Assembly: GCF_030504645.1 (NCBI RefSeq)
Contig: NZ_JAUKWQ010000003.1
Span: 558,001 to 622,000, forward strand
From: Rhizobium oryzicola
GTDB taxonomy: Bacteria > Pseudomonadota > Alphaproteobacteria > Rhizobiales > Rhizobiaceae
Direction: 5' to 3'
DNA: 64,000 nucleotides
The position numbers were made by a program, and so were the translations under genes. Within the stretch, counting starts at the first letter, position 1; every line of letters starts with the position of its first letter. The notes below the pieces were generated by a model. The model worked only from the letters and a program-made list of their open reading frames with translations, searched no databases and had not been told where the DNA came from. Positions 45,151 to 54,338 of this stretch are shown here, one piece after another.

Positions 45151-47478
45151 CTACCCCTTGGCCGTGCTGTCTGCCGATGTGGGTTCGGCTTCCGAGAAAC
45201 CGCCGCCGGGTTTATTCAGATCAACGACGACGCCATTGATCTGGGTGGGGCCGGAGGCGGTAAAATTGAATCGCGAGCCGAGGATGATCACAGTGCCATC
45301 CTTGCGCATGATGAACTTCGACGCGCCGCATTCGATGACGAACTCTTCGCCAACGATGATCTTCTTGAACTTCCCAACACTCTCCAGCGAGGTCTGCCCC
45401 ACATTGGTGACCTTGCTGACCCCGATCTGCTCAACACGGGCGACGCCGACGCTGTCGGATTTGAAGGTGGAGACGATCGTGTTCATGATGCCGGGCAGCG
45501 GGAACAGGCTGGAGGCCGCGTCACCCACGCCTGTGCCTGATCCGGCAAGCGCCGTGCCCGCATCCGCCCGCGGGCTGGGGCCGGAGACGACGCCCTCGCG
45601 GGCCGAAAGCCCCCTTGCACCGAGGAAGCCGAGCGCAGAGGAGGCGAGCGAGGTTGCAAAGGCGGCAATGCCGGGCCCGCCACCGCCGGCAATCTGCGCG
45701 GCCTGGCTAAGAAGCCCCGCCGTCTGGCCGGACAGCGCCTGCACGCCCGCCATCGCCATCATTGCCATGGGGCCGGTGCCGCCGACCACCGTGTTCACCG
45801 AGCCGCCGATCTCGTGCTTCTGGTTGCCGGAGACTTCGACCGCCCGGTTGCCGCCGATGGAGGCCACCTCGTGCCGGTCGATCCGCTTGGTGCGGTCGTT
45901 CAGCACCCGGGTGGTCTGGTCCTTCTGGGCGTGGAAGAACTGATTTTCGCGGCCATTCTCATCCTCAAAACTGATCTCGTTAAAGCCCTGGCCCTTGTGG
46001 GTGTTGGAGCGCAACACCATGCGCGTCTTGTTGGCCGGAAGGTCATACGGCACGGCATTGGCGGGGTTGGGCACCACGCCAATGACAAGCGGGCGGTCGG
46101 GATTGCCATCCACGAAGGCCACCATCACCTCCATGCCGATGCGCGGGATGACCTGTGCTCCCCAGGTGCCGCCGCCCCAGCTTTGCGCCACCCGCACCCA
46201 GCAGGTATCTGAGCCATCCTTCTTGGCCTTCCGGTCCCACGGAAACCAAAGCTTGATGCGGCCATATTGATCCGGATGGATTTCCTCGCCTTGCGGTCCG
46301 GCGACGATAGCAACCTGCGTACCCTCGATCACAGGTCGCTTGGTTTCCCGGTGTGGGGTCAGCGAAACGCGCGACGGCAGCGCTTCGAACGTGTTGGTGT
46401 ATTCCGGCATGTCGGGTGCCGCCTCATAGGAGCGATCCACCACCTCATGCTTGATGGAGATGATGACGTGCTCTTCGTAACTGTGATCGGGATGCGCCAC
46501 CTCATAGGGTGTGAACCGGCGGCCCGCCTCCAGAATGCGTGAGGTGGAGCCGCCGGTGACCCGCTCATGATCGGCTTCGGTCGCCTGAACACGCAGCTTC
46601 TCCGCCCGCTCGGCCTCTTCCACCGAGGAGATGCGCGCCGGATATTCGTAAAGCTCGCGCTTGATGGCATCCGGCATCTGGATCAGCGACGGCGTCATCG
46701 TGCCCGGCACCATTGACGGTGTCTCGAAATTCCAGTCGGCGCCGGCCCGCTGGCCGGGCACGTAGGAGAAGCGCCGCTGCCATTCGTTGATGTGGTTGCG
46801 GTCGGACGAGCCTTGTGCCAGCCGCACCCGCCCCTCGCCTTGCGCGGATGGCGATGGGCCCAGCCAGCCGGAGGCGCCGTCCGCCACATGCAGCTTGTGG
46901 CGACCATCCTCATGGCTGAACCAGTAGAACAACCCGTCTTCCTCGAACCGGCGTGTGAGGTAATCCAGATCCGTTTCGTTGAACTGCACGCTGTAATGAC
47001 GCACCGGCGGCGGCGTCACCACGCCCGATGTATCAGCAGCAGGAATGCCGTGTTCGGACAAAAGCGTGTTGAGGATGTCGATCGAGGTCTTATCCATCCA
47101 GATGCGGCAGTCCGACCGGCGCGACAGCAGCCACATCTGCGGCCGCAGCACCATGGAATAGGCACGAAGCCCGCGCGTGATCGGCGGCCCCTCGTTCAGC
47201 TCCGTCACCAGCCCGTTGAAGGGGCGGCGCACGGCAGAACCTTCCTCGCCACCACCCTGGGAAATCTCCAGCGATACATCCATCAGCCGGCCGATCAGCT
47301 CTTCCGGCTTCACCTGCGGCTTCTTGGAGCGGGCAGAAACCTTGATCTCGAACAGACGGTTCACCCCCTCCTCAATCACCACTCGCTCCGGCAGCAGCTG
47401 ATCCTCACCGAGCGGCGAGACGATCTTCAAGACGCGGCTCGCCTGGATGAAATCCGATGCAGATGGCTGGTCGTTCAT
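45151..47478 (-). CDS. vgrG: T6SS spike protein VgrG (TssI)
   Basis: The 775-residue spike protein has the gp27-like base (LDYLTRRFEEDGLFYWFSHE) and the gp5 OB-fold (IHPDQYGRIKLWFPWD, then CWVRVAQSWGGGTWGAQVIPRIGMEVMV, then GNPDRPLVIG). A needle region follows (IGGNRAVEVSGNQKHEIGGS). About residues 545-660 are a hydrophobic Gly/Ala-rich insertion, after which the needle resumes (GEEFVIECGASKFIMRKDG). No toxin domain is fused at the end. It carries the downstream DUF2169/PAAR effector. A decayed copy of its central part lies at 40248-40576. Confidence 0.92.
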   Translation of the reverse strand: MNDQPSASDFIQASRVLKIVSPLGEDQLLPERVVIEEGVNRLFEIKVSARSKKPQVKPEELIGRLMDVSLEISQGGGEEGSAVRRPFNGLVTELNEGPPITRGLRAYSMVLRPQMWLLSRRSDCRIWMDKTSIDILNTLLSEHGIPAADTSGVVTPPPVRHYSVQFNETDLDYLTRRFEEDGLFYWFSHEDGRHKLHVADGASGWLGPSPSAQGEGRVRLAQGSSDRNHINEWQRRFSYVPGQRAGADWNFETPSMVPGTMTPSLIQMPDAIKRELYEYPARISSVEEAERAEKLRVQATEADHERVTGGSTSRILEAGRRFTPYEVAHPDHSYEEHVIISIKHEVVDRSYEAAPDMPEYTNTFEALPSRVSLTPHRETKRPVIEGTQVAIVAGPQGEEIHPDQYGRIKLWFPWDRKAKKDGSDTCWVRVAQSWGGGTWGAQVIPRIGMEVMVAFVDGNPDRPLVIGVVPNPANAVPYDLPANKTRMVLRSNTHKGQGFNEISFEDENGRENQFFHAQKDQTTRVLNDRTKRIDRHEVASIGGNRAVEVSGNQKHEIGGSVNTVVGGTGPMAMMAMAGVQALSGQTAGLLSQAAQIAGGGGPGIAAFATSLASSALGFLGARGLSAREGVVSGPSPRADAGTALAGSGTGVGDAASSLFPLPGIMNTIVSTFKSDSVGVARVEQIGVSKVTNVGQTSLESVGKFKKIIVGEEFVIECGASKFIMRKDGTVIILGSRFNFTASGPTQINGVVVDLNKPGGGFSEAEPTSADSTAKG

Positions 47479-47495
47479 GAGATCCTCACCTCGGT

Positions 47496-48413
47496 TCAGT
47501 TTTGATGGAGCTTCGGATTGGTCTTCAATTGGCCTGACAGTTGGCGAAAGAATGCGTCCAGCATCTTGAAGTTGGCGTCCTCGGAGGCCTGTCGATATCC
47601 AGCCACCAGCGCCTCCCGCTTCGCCTTGCCAGCGTCGCTTTCGTAGAAATCCGACAGTGCCTTCAGATCGTCCGGCGCGAGATTGGCAAGCATCAGAGCG
47701 AGGCGATTTTTTTCCTGCGCTCTAGCGACATCCTTCGGCAGTGGTTTTTCATTGCTGGTGCGGGCGCGCAAAGTCTTAAGAACGCCCGCCATTTGTTGGT
47801 TGAGCGTGTCCAGGGACATGTCGCGCAATTCTGCGGCGCTGGAATTGGTGAAGGTTTCCAGGGCCACATACATGACCTGCCCGGTAAACGCCGTTTCGCC
47901 CGCCAAGTCCGGAGACGCCATCGCCTCTACCAGCCTTGCGATCCGCGCGCCGCTTTCACCGTCCGTCAGATGGGATTTCACTTCAGGTGTCAGTCCCTCG
48001 CCCGAGATGGCGGCTGTCTGCCCTCCATAGGCCTTGCTGGCCTTTGCGAAAGCCTGGGCGGCTTTTGCGAAGGCCGTGCTGTCAGCGGCGATAGTCCCGC
48101 CCGTGCCCAAGTCTTCCGAGAGGCGCTCCTCGATTGCGTCAGCCTTGAAGGAAGCCGCGACCGCCTTCTCCAGCAGTGGCTTGAGGTCAGACACACCCCG
48201 CACACCATCCGCTTGAGCGGCTTGAGCGGCGCCTTCCACCAGCGTGGGCACAGCTTGAAGGCGGCTGTGGATCTGTTCGATCTGCAAGAGAGACTGGTCC
48301 ACGGAGGCGGGATCCGCTCTGGCCGCAGACCCAGCGGACAGGCAAAATGCGGAGGCGAGGACGACGCCCGCGAGACGATTCCCCAGTCCTGCAAAAGGCT
48401 GCTTGCCTAGCAT
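47496..48413 (-). CDS. Exported protein of unknown function in hcp-vgrG interval
   Basis: The 305-residue protein begins with a signal peptide (GVVLASAFCLSAGSAARADP). The mature part is helical and ends with a segment like DUF2059 (LSDFYESDAGKAKREALV). ATG at 48413 has AGGGAA upstream; a GTG at 48434 is an alternative. It follows, within about 20 bp, a cytoplasmic-looking protein with one long hydrophobic region. In other Agrobacterium hcp operons this interval holds an amidase effector and its exported immunity protein, so a periplasmic immunity role is possible but unproven. Confidence 0.6.
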   Translation of the reverse strand: MLGKQPFAGLGNRLAGVVLASAFCLSAGSAARADPASVDQSLLQIEQIHSRLQAVPTLVEGAAQAAQADGVRGVSDLKPLLEKAVAASFKADAIEERLSEDLGTGGTIAADSTAFAKAAQAFAKASKAYGGQTAAISGEGLTPEVKSHLTDGESGARIARLVEAMASPDLAGETAFTGQVMYVALETFTNSSAAELRDMSLDTLNQQMAGVLKTLRARTSNEKPLPKDVARAQEKNRLALMLANLAPDDLKALSDFYESDAGKAKREALVAGYRQASEDANFKMLDAFFRQLSGQLKTNPKLHQN

Positions 48414-48435
48414 GTGAGGCCAATTCCCTGTCACG

Positions 48436-49515
48436 TCAGATCATCCGGACATCAGTCAACTGGCGGGGACGCGCTTCCGTCGCCAGACGGTTGATGATCT
48501 GCTCGGCCTTGACCATCTGCGTCATGCTGGTCGGGTCGATCAGCAGTTTTTCGGCAAAATTCTGCTGCGGATAGAATTGGCCGTTGCCGGTCGCCATGCT
48601 GAGCTTGTTGATGCGGTCGCGAATGCCGGAACCGATATTGTTGTATTCGATCTTCTGCCCAGGCTCGAAAGGCTGGAATGGTCGCCCGGTGTAACGCGGG
48701 GCCGTTGCCTTGGGATAATCCGTCGCGGACGGCATCTGCGCGATGGATTTCCGGCTGTATTCAACATCACGGCCCATGCCTGCGACAGTGTCGCCGCCGG
48801 TTGCGGGTGCGTAGGTTACGAGCTGATCGGAGTCCAGGACAGCCGCCATGTAAAAAAGCAGCTCCATTTTCTGTGCAAGACGTTGCTCGTCGATGCGATT
48901 GCCCGATGGCGGATTGCAGAAAGGAATGGATGCCGCCAGATCTGCCACCTTGGCTTTATCGCTTTCCGAAATAGAGCTGTCATCGCGCACGCCTTTCAGC
49001 AGTTCATGCAAACAACTGCCACTGCGCTTAATGAAATCGCTGATGCGCGTCATGTAATTGACGGATGTAGGTGCCGACGCGATAGAGGTGCTGGCGACTA
49101 ATCGTTCGGAAGCAGTTTTTACATGCTCGCCGGCGATCTTCTTCGCCTGATCAAGCACACCGCCCAGAGCGAACATAACGGTCTTGTTGCCGGATGCGGC
49201 ATGGACCATTTCGAAAGTACGATTGAGGTTGTTGTTGCAGATGACGTTGAGCATCGCGCGACCAGCGAGAACACGCACTGACGTCGTCGCAAATGCAGCC
49301 ATCATGATACTGCCCGTCAGGATCGAGGCGCCGAACACGAAAAGTTCGGCAAGAGCACGATCACGCTCACCCTGAGCCTTCGTTTCGCGATTGAAGTTAT
49401 CAACGGCGGCATCGTAAGCGCGCACGTAAGGGCTGCCGACATTTACCTCCCACCGCGATTTGATATCGTCGATGTCGATCATGATATTGTTCAGGCGTTC
49501 TTTCGCGGAAGACAT
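48436..49515 (-). CDS. Unassigned protein after hcp, candidate T6SS cargo
   Basis: The 359-residue protein has no family I can name. It starts with a charged helical part, has a hydrophobic segment at about residues 55-80 (AELFVFGASILTGSIMMAAF), a second helical region, and a Pro-rich C-terminal third (YTGRPFQPFEPGQKIEY). There is no signal peptide. ATG at 49515 is chosen because GGAGAAAG precedes it and the longer frame would overlap hcp. Position between hcp and an exported protein suggests a membrane-targeting effector paired with periplasmic immunity, or a structural accessory. Confidence 0.6.
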   Translation of the reverse strand: MSSAKERLNNIMIDIDDIKSRWEVNVGSPYVRAYDAAVDNFNRETKAQGERDRALAELFVFGASILTGSIMMAAFATTSVRVLAGRAMLNVICNNNLNRTFEMVHAASGNKTVMFALGGVLDQAKKIAGEHVKTASERLVASTSIASAPTSVNYMTRISDFIKRSGSCLHELLKGVRDDSSISESDKAKVADLAASIPFCNPPSGNRIDEQRLAQKMELLFYMAAVLDSDQLVTYAPATGGDTVAGMGRDVEYSRKSIAQMPSATDYPKATAPRYTGRPFQPFEPGQKIEYNNIGSGIRDRINKLSMATGNGQFYPQQNFAEKLLIDPTSMTQMVKAEQIINRLATEARPRQLTDVRMI

Positions 49516-49622
49516 GATCTTTCTCCGTTGTCCAAAGCGGGAGGATTCTCCCGGTCGTCTTTGCAAAGAGCGGATCGATCGCGTGTCCGCAAAACCGCAA
49601 TGCGACCGATCATCTGAAAAGC

Positions 49623-49644
49623 GGCGCCGGCCGAAGCCGGCACC
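49623..49644 (-). other. Hairpin in the hcp 3' region
   Basis: A GC-rich stem (core 49626-49631 with 49636-49641, extended by two pairs after one mismatch) lies 17 bp beyond the hcp stop inside the operon. It may partly terminate transcription or protect the hcp messenger, giving the excess of Hcp that the apparatus needs. Confidence 0.4.
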
Positions 49645-49660
49645 ACCCTGGGAGAAAGCG

Positions 49661-50137
49661 TCAGGCCGCCTTCGTGGTCGCAAGATCGTACGACGCAATC
49701 ATCGGCGACTGCGGCGACTGGTTCTCGTCGAACGGGGTGTACTTCACTTCCATCTTGGTGAAGTTCAGCTTGATGGTTTCCACCGGGCGATCGCCGTTGG
49801 AATCGATCGAATAGCTGGCGAGCAGCGTGTTTGTCAGCGTGTATTCGATATAGGTTTCACCCGGGTTGCCCGTGGTGACCATATGAATGGTCGCACGTTT
49901 GCCAGTGCGGCCGGAGCAAGCTTCCTGGAAAAGCTTCGTCGAGGAGGAATCGCTCACCTTGGTGAGGATCACTTCCGAAACGGTTGGCTCCGATGCTTCG
50001 CGGTTTGCCGCAGAACCTGCGGACGTATTCATGTTGCGGGAAACATTCCAGTGGATGGCCTCGATATCCATCCATTTGCGATGCTGCTCATGGGTAGCGT
50101 CACCCTGAATTCCATCGATCTGCAGGTAAATCGGCAT
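49661..50137 (-). CDS. hcp: T6SS tube protein Hcp (TssD)
   Basis: The 158-residue protein forms the inner tube hexamers. Family features are MPIYLQIDGIQGDAT at the start, WNVSRNMNTSAG, EVILTKVSDSSSTKLFQEA and the C-terminal LNFTKMEVKYTPFDENQ. It lies 35 bp after clpV on the minus strand and heads the cargo genes. No effector domain is fused. Confidence 0.93.
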   Translation of the reverse strand: MPIYLQIDGIQGDATHEQHRKWMDIEAIHWNVSRNMNTSAGSAANREASEPTVSEVILTKVSDSSSTKLFQEACSGRTGKRATIHMVTTGNPGETYIEYTLTNTLLASYSIDSNGDRPVETIKLNFTKMEVKYTPFDENQSPQSPMIASYDLATTKAA

Positions 50138-50172
50138 GCGTCAGCTCTCCTGTGCAATTTTTGGTTTGCTGT

Positions 50173-52944
50173 TTACGGCACGTCGGCACGGCGTCGTGCT
50201 CCTCCCCTGGCGCGCTTGCGAACCGGGGCTTCTTCATCCGGAGAGCCTGCCGATGCAGCCTCCGCGGATTCCGGGATGGCATCACGGCTCTGCGTTTCCA
50301 CACGGAAACCGGATCCGTCATGCCTGATATCGATACGCTCGATCCTCTTGCGGTGTGTGAGCGTTTCCAGAAGTGATGACGAAAGGACCGGCATCAGATC
50401 CCGCATGATCATCACTTCGATGGCGCGCGCGCCCATCTCGCTATGGCGGGCTTTTGCAGCCAGTGCAGAGCGCGCTTCGGAAGCGATCACCAGATCGGCA
50501 CCATAGGTGTCTCGAACCCGGTCGCGTATGCGCTCAAGATGGATGTCAACGATGCCGAGCAGGCTCTCGCTACCGAGCGGCATGAAAGGCAAAATAGTCG
50601 TGCGGCCTAGGAAGGCAGGCTTGAACTGCTTCTGAAGTTCGGGGAGCAGAAGGGCCTCAAGCGCCTCACCTTCCGGCATTGTGTCGGGATCAGCGGCCAG
50701 CGAAGCCAGAAGTTCCGATCCCGTATTCGCTGTCATGAAGATGGTGGTGTTGCGGAAATCGATGTCGCGTCCTTCTCCATCGCGCAACGTTCCCTTATCG
50801 AAGACCTGATAGAAGATCTCCTGGACGCCGGGATGTGCCTTGTCGATCTCGTCCAGCAACAACACGCCGTAAGGCCGCCGCCGCACCGCCTCCGTCAAAA
50901 CACCGCCCTCACCATAGCCGACATAGCCCGGCGGCGAGCCGAGGAGCATGGAAATCTTATGCTCCTCCTTGAACTCCGACATGTTGATGGTCGTCATATG
51001 CTGGTTGCCGCCATAGAGCATGTCTGCAACGGAGAGCGCCGTCTCCGTCTTGCCCGTGCCGGACATTCCCACCAGAAGAAATACCGCAGGCGGTCGATTG
51101 GGATCAGAAAGGCCTGCGCGCGCGGCCCGCATCGCATTGGCGATCCGGGATAGAGCAGCTTCCTGCCCAAGCACTCGACGCTTCAACTGATCGTCAAGCG
51201 ATCTGACCGCATCGATATGATCTGACAGAAGCTTGCCAACCGGGATGCCGGTCCAGCGCGAAACCACAGCCGCCACCACGTCGCGATCCACGACACGCGA
51301 AACAAGGGGCTCATCTCCGGCGATTTCGCCAAGGCTCTTCTCGATCTGGCGAAGCGCGATCACTGGGGAATCCGATGATCGCAAGGAGGCCTGCAATGTC
51401 GTGATTTTAGCACCCGCCTCCTCGTCGGCCTCCCGTTCGACAGGCGCGGGAATGTCCTCATCGGCAGCGAGAAGATGTTCCAGCCGATCAGCCTCAGAAG
51501 ACAGACGCAATTCCGCCTCGAGCTTTGTCTCCAGATGTGAAATTTCCGCTTCGATAACCTCAATGTTTCGGGCGATTGAGGAGAGGCGTTCATCACGATC
51601 ATCGGCGCCATGCTCGGATTTCAGCCAAGTCTCCTCCGCCTCTAGGAGTTCCAGTTCTCGGCGACGGTCATCAAGAGCGCCAGGCGTCGCTTGCCGGGAT
51701 AGGGCCACAAAAGCTGCGGCAGTGTCGAGAACGCTGATGGCCTTATCGGGTAGCTGGCGAGCGGGAATGTAGCGGGCCGTCAATTCAACTGAGGCCCGTA
51801 TCGCCTCGTCCCGAATACGAACGCCATGATGCTTTTTCAGACCATTGGCTATTCCGCGAACCATCTGGATCGCTGTTGCCTCGTCAGGCTCCAGAACTTG
51901 CACTGTCTGGAAGCGCCTCGTCAAAGCCGCATCTTTTTCGATGAAGCGCTTGTATTCGCTCCATGTGGTGGCGGCGATGGTTCGCAACTCTCCCCGCGCA
52001 AGCGCCGGCTTCAGAATGTTGGCTGCGTCACCCTGCCCGGGCGCGCTACCCGCGCCTATAAGCCCGTGGGCTTCATCGATAAAAACAATGATCGGTTCAG
52101 GTGAGTTCTTCACCGCGTCCACGACGCCGTGAAGACGCCGCTCGAATTCACCCTTAACCCCCGCGCCCGCCTGCAACAGCGTAAGATCCAGCGAAAGAAG
52201 GCGAACATCGCGGAGACGCTCCGGCACTTCGCCCGCGGCAATCCCTATGGCAAAGGCTTCAACGACGGCCGTTTTTCCAACGCCGGGCTCGCCGACCAGA
52301 ATTGGGTTGTTCTGGCGTCTACGCATGAGAATATCAATGACTTGGCGAAGCTCTCGCTGACGGCCGATCACGGCATCCAGCTTGCCATGGCGCGCCTCGG
52401 CCGTCATGTCACGCGTGTAGAGGCGCAGAAATTCGTTCGTACCAGCCGTACTGGGCGGCACACTTGCGACCTTATCTTCGGCACCCTCGCTATGCGCATC
52501 CCGTGCAGCATCGACGCGCGTACGGTCGGCACGCAACAGAGCTGGGACTGTGCCGCGGACATAGGCGCGGAGGGTACTATCCTCCAGCATCGCCACCACG
52601 ATATCGCCGAGATGGATCGCGTTTCGCCCCGCTTGAAGAGAGCTCAGCAGCCAAGCCTCGCGACAAAGAGCCAGCACATTCTGCGAAAGCACCAAGGAAG
52701 CACCATCGCCTCGACCAAGCTCCGCAATCGATGCATCGAGCTCTCGGCGCATGGCTTCCTGATCGACCCCGAAATTGACAAGCGCTGACGTGGCGTCTGC
52801 ACTATCCAGCAGACCTCGCAACCAGTGTACGACGTCCACGCTCTGGTGTTGAAGGCGCGCAGCGATAGAGGCACCTGTCTCAAGACCGACACGCAAAGAA
52901 GGGCCGAGGCGGCCTACGAGGCGGTCAAGATCGATGTATGGCAT
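50173..52944 (-). CDS. clpV: T6SS AAA+ ATPase ClpV (TssH)
   Basis: The 923-residue Hsp100 ATPase disassembles the contracted TssB/TssC sheath. It has an N-terminal Clp_N domain, a first AAA module with Walker A at about residue 218 (GEPGVGKTAVVEAF), a coiled-coil middle domain, and a second AAA module (VGMSGTGKTETALSV; YGVLLLDEIDKAHPGVQEIF). ATG at 52944 has GGAG upstream; the frame to 53052 has an atypical extension. It starts the minus-strand arm, divergent from tssA. Confidence 0.93.
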   Translation of the reverse strand: MPYIDLDRLVGRLGPSLRVGLETGASIAARLQHQSVDVVHWLRGLLDSADATSALVNFGVDQEAMRRELDASIAELGRGDGASLVLSQNVLALCREAWLLSSLQAGRNAIHLGDIVVAMLEDSTLRAYVRGTVPALLRADRTRVDAARDAHSEGAEDKVASVPPSTAGTNEFLRLYTRDMTAEARHGKLDAVIGRQRELRQVIDILMRRRQNNPILVGEPGVGKTAVVEAFAIGIAAGEVPERLRDVRLLSLDLTLLQAGAGVKGEFERRLHGVVDAVKNSPEPIIVFIDEAHGLIGAGSAPGQGDAANILKPALARGELRTIAATTWSEYKRFIEKDAALTRRFQTVQVLEPDEATAIQMVRGIANGLKKHHGVRIRDEAIRASVELTARYIPARQLPDKAISVLDTAAAFVALSRQATPGALDDRRRELELLEAEETWLKSEHGADDRDERLSSIARNIEVIEAEISHLETKLEAELRLSSEADRLEHLLAADEDIPAPVEREADEEAGAKITTLQASLRSSDSPVIALRQIEKSLGEIAGDEPLVSRVVDRDVVAAVVSRWTGIPVGKLLSDHIDAVRSLDDQLKRRVLGQEAALSRIANAMRAARAGLSDPNRPPAVFLLVGMSGTGKTETALSVADMLYGGNQHMTTINMSEFKEEHKISMLLGSPPGYVGYGEGGVLTEAVRRRPYGVLLLDEIDKAHPGVQEIFYQVFDKGTLRDGEGRDIDFRNTTIFMTANTGSELLASLAADPDTMPEGEALEALLLPELQKQFKPAFLGRTTILPFMPLGSESLLGIVDIHLERIRDRVRDTYGADLVIASEARSALAAKARHSEMGARAIEVMIMRDLMPVLSSSLLETLTHRKRIERIDIRHDGSGFRVETQSRDAIPESAEAASAGSPDEEAPVRKRARGGARRRADVP

Positions 52945-53177
52945 ACGAAAAACTCCGTCCTCTTCGAAGTCGTAATTCCACGCATTGGTTGCGCCGATAG
53001 AGCTAGGGCGGCCTCGATCAGAAGTCCAGAGAAAAAAGCGACCATCACTCAACTTTAGAGCAAATCTAAATTTGACGCAGTTTTGTCACATTTTTTGGAT
53101 CTTGATTATAAGTCACACTCCTCCATTTATGGTGTCGAATGACATCTAATCTGTCCATGCACGGAGACGGAGCTGAG
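52945..53177. promoter_or_regulatory. Divergent T6SS control region between clpV and tssA
   Basis: This AT-rich 233-bp region must hold promoters for both arms. It contains a 6-bp inverted repeat TTTAGA-N5-TCTAAA at 53054-53070 and two direct copies of GTCACA at 53085-53090 and 53112-53117, 27 bp apart. No other gene is supported. T6SS in Agrobacterium is known to answer the acid-sensing ExoR-ChvG-ChvI pathway; whether either motif is a ChvI site cannot be judged here. Confidence 0.55.
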
Positions 53178-54251
53178 ATGAATATCGAAACTTTAGCGGA
53201 CCCCATTAGTTCAATTCAGCCATGCGGCGAAAACATCAGAATTAATACTTCATACAAGGATGTATATTTTAAAATTAAAGACGCCAGAGGTATGGCTAGA
53301 GCTTCTGAGCGTGCGGTTACACCGGGTGAAAATATTGGCACTTCTCCTTTGTGGCAGGAGGTTAACAATCTTGGATTGCAGATTTTTGCTTCTTTTGGCA
53401 AGGATATCGAGGTGCTTGCCTGGCTGACGGAGGCGCAACTGAGGCTCGAAGGCTACCGTGGTTTGCGCAACATGTATCGGGTGACGGTGTCGCTTTTAGA
53501 ACAATACTTCGAGGAGCTGCATTCGATCGGCGAAGAGGACGACGAAGAAAGATTTGCGCCGCTGGCAGGTCTCAACGGCGTTGGCAGCGAAGGGACACTG
53601 ATTCAGGCTATCCGTCTGACTTCACTGGTACCAGGCGCAAAATATGGCCAGCACACGCTTTGGGATTTCCAGGTGTCGCAACGTCCGGGTGAGGAGCGTA
53701 AACGAGAGGCGCTGGAGAATGCCATCGCAGATGCGAATGTCGCTCACATTGCAGAACATCTGAACGTTCTGATGGAGTGCATTTCGCTGTTCGACCGAAT
53801 CACAGAAATACTTAGCGAGCGCTGCGGGGACAGCGCGCCCCCCAGCTCCAATACACGCAATGTTTTGCATGAAGCGCTGACGGCACTGCGTTTTCTGTCC
53901 AAAATTCCTGAGAATGAGGCGATCTCCGCAAGTTCAGCGCAGGCCGCAGCTCCAAGTTCTGAAAATGCGGATGCTCCTGATAGCGGGAGCAATGGGGCTA
54001 TCGCCATGACCCGTCGACAGGCGGCGGAGCAGATTTCCTCTCGAGAGGAAGCCTTCGACATTCTTCAGGCGGTCGCCCGCTACTTCCGAAAAGCAGAGCC
54101 CCATTCCCCCATGTCGATGTCGATCGAAACGCTGGTCCGTCGCGGTCGGATGGATTTTTCGGAGCTGCTGACGGAGTTGCTGCCCGATGCCCACCAACGG
54201 CAGGCGGTGCTGACTGCAGCAGGCATTCGGTCCGGGGCAGACACCAGTTGA
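53178..54251 (+). CDS. tssA: T6SS protein TssA (ImpA)
   Basis: The 357-residue protein has the ImpA N-terminal domain (CGENIRINTSYKDVYFKIKD; ASFGKDIEVLAWLTEAQLRL) and a C-terminal region typical of short TssA proteins (YFRKAEPHSPMSMSIETLVRRGRMDFSELL). TssA primes tail-tube and sheath assembly. ATG at 53178 was chosen, with GGAG 5 nt upstream; 53139 is an upstream alternative. It begins the structural operon. Confidence 0.88.
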   Translation: MNIETLADPISSIQPCGENIRINTSYKDVYFKIKDARGMARASERAVTPGENIGTSPLWQEVNNLGLQIFASFGKDIEVLAWLTEAQLRLEGYRGLRNMYRVTVSLLEQYFEELHSIGEEDDEERFAPLAGLNGVGSEGTLIQAIRLTSLVPGAKYGQHTLWDFQVSQRPGEERKREALENAIADANVAHIAEHLNVLMECISLFDRITEILSERCGDSAPPSSNTRNVLHEALTALRFLSKIPENEAISASSAQAAAPSSENADAPDSGSNGAIAMTRRQAAEQISSREEAFDILQAVARYFRKAEPHSPMSMSIETLVRRGRMDFSELLTELLPDAHQRQAVLTAAGIRSGADTS

Positions 54252-54338
54252 TGTCATTGAAAACTTCAGAAGGCGCAAGGCGCCACAGCTGAACACTTTC
54301 ACCAATGAGTATGCCAGACGCCAACAAGGAGACGTTCA

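Noticed and set aside
45151-47478. VgrG with a fused C-terminal toxin
   Set aside because: The C-terminal extension is low-complexity Gly/Ala-rich sequence followed by ordinary needle sequence; no catalytic motif is visible.
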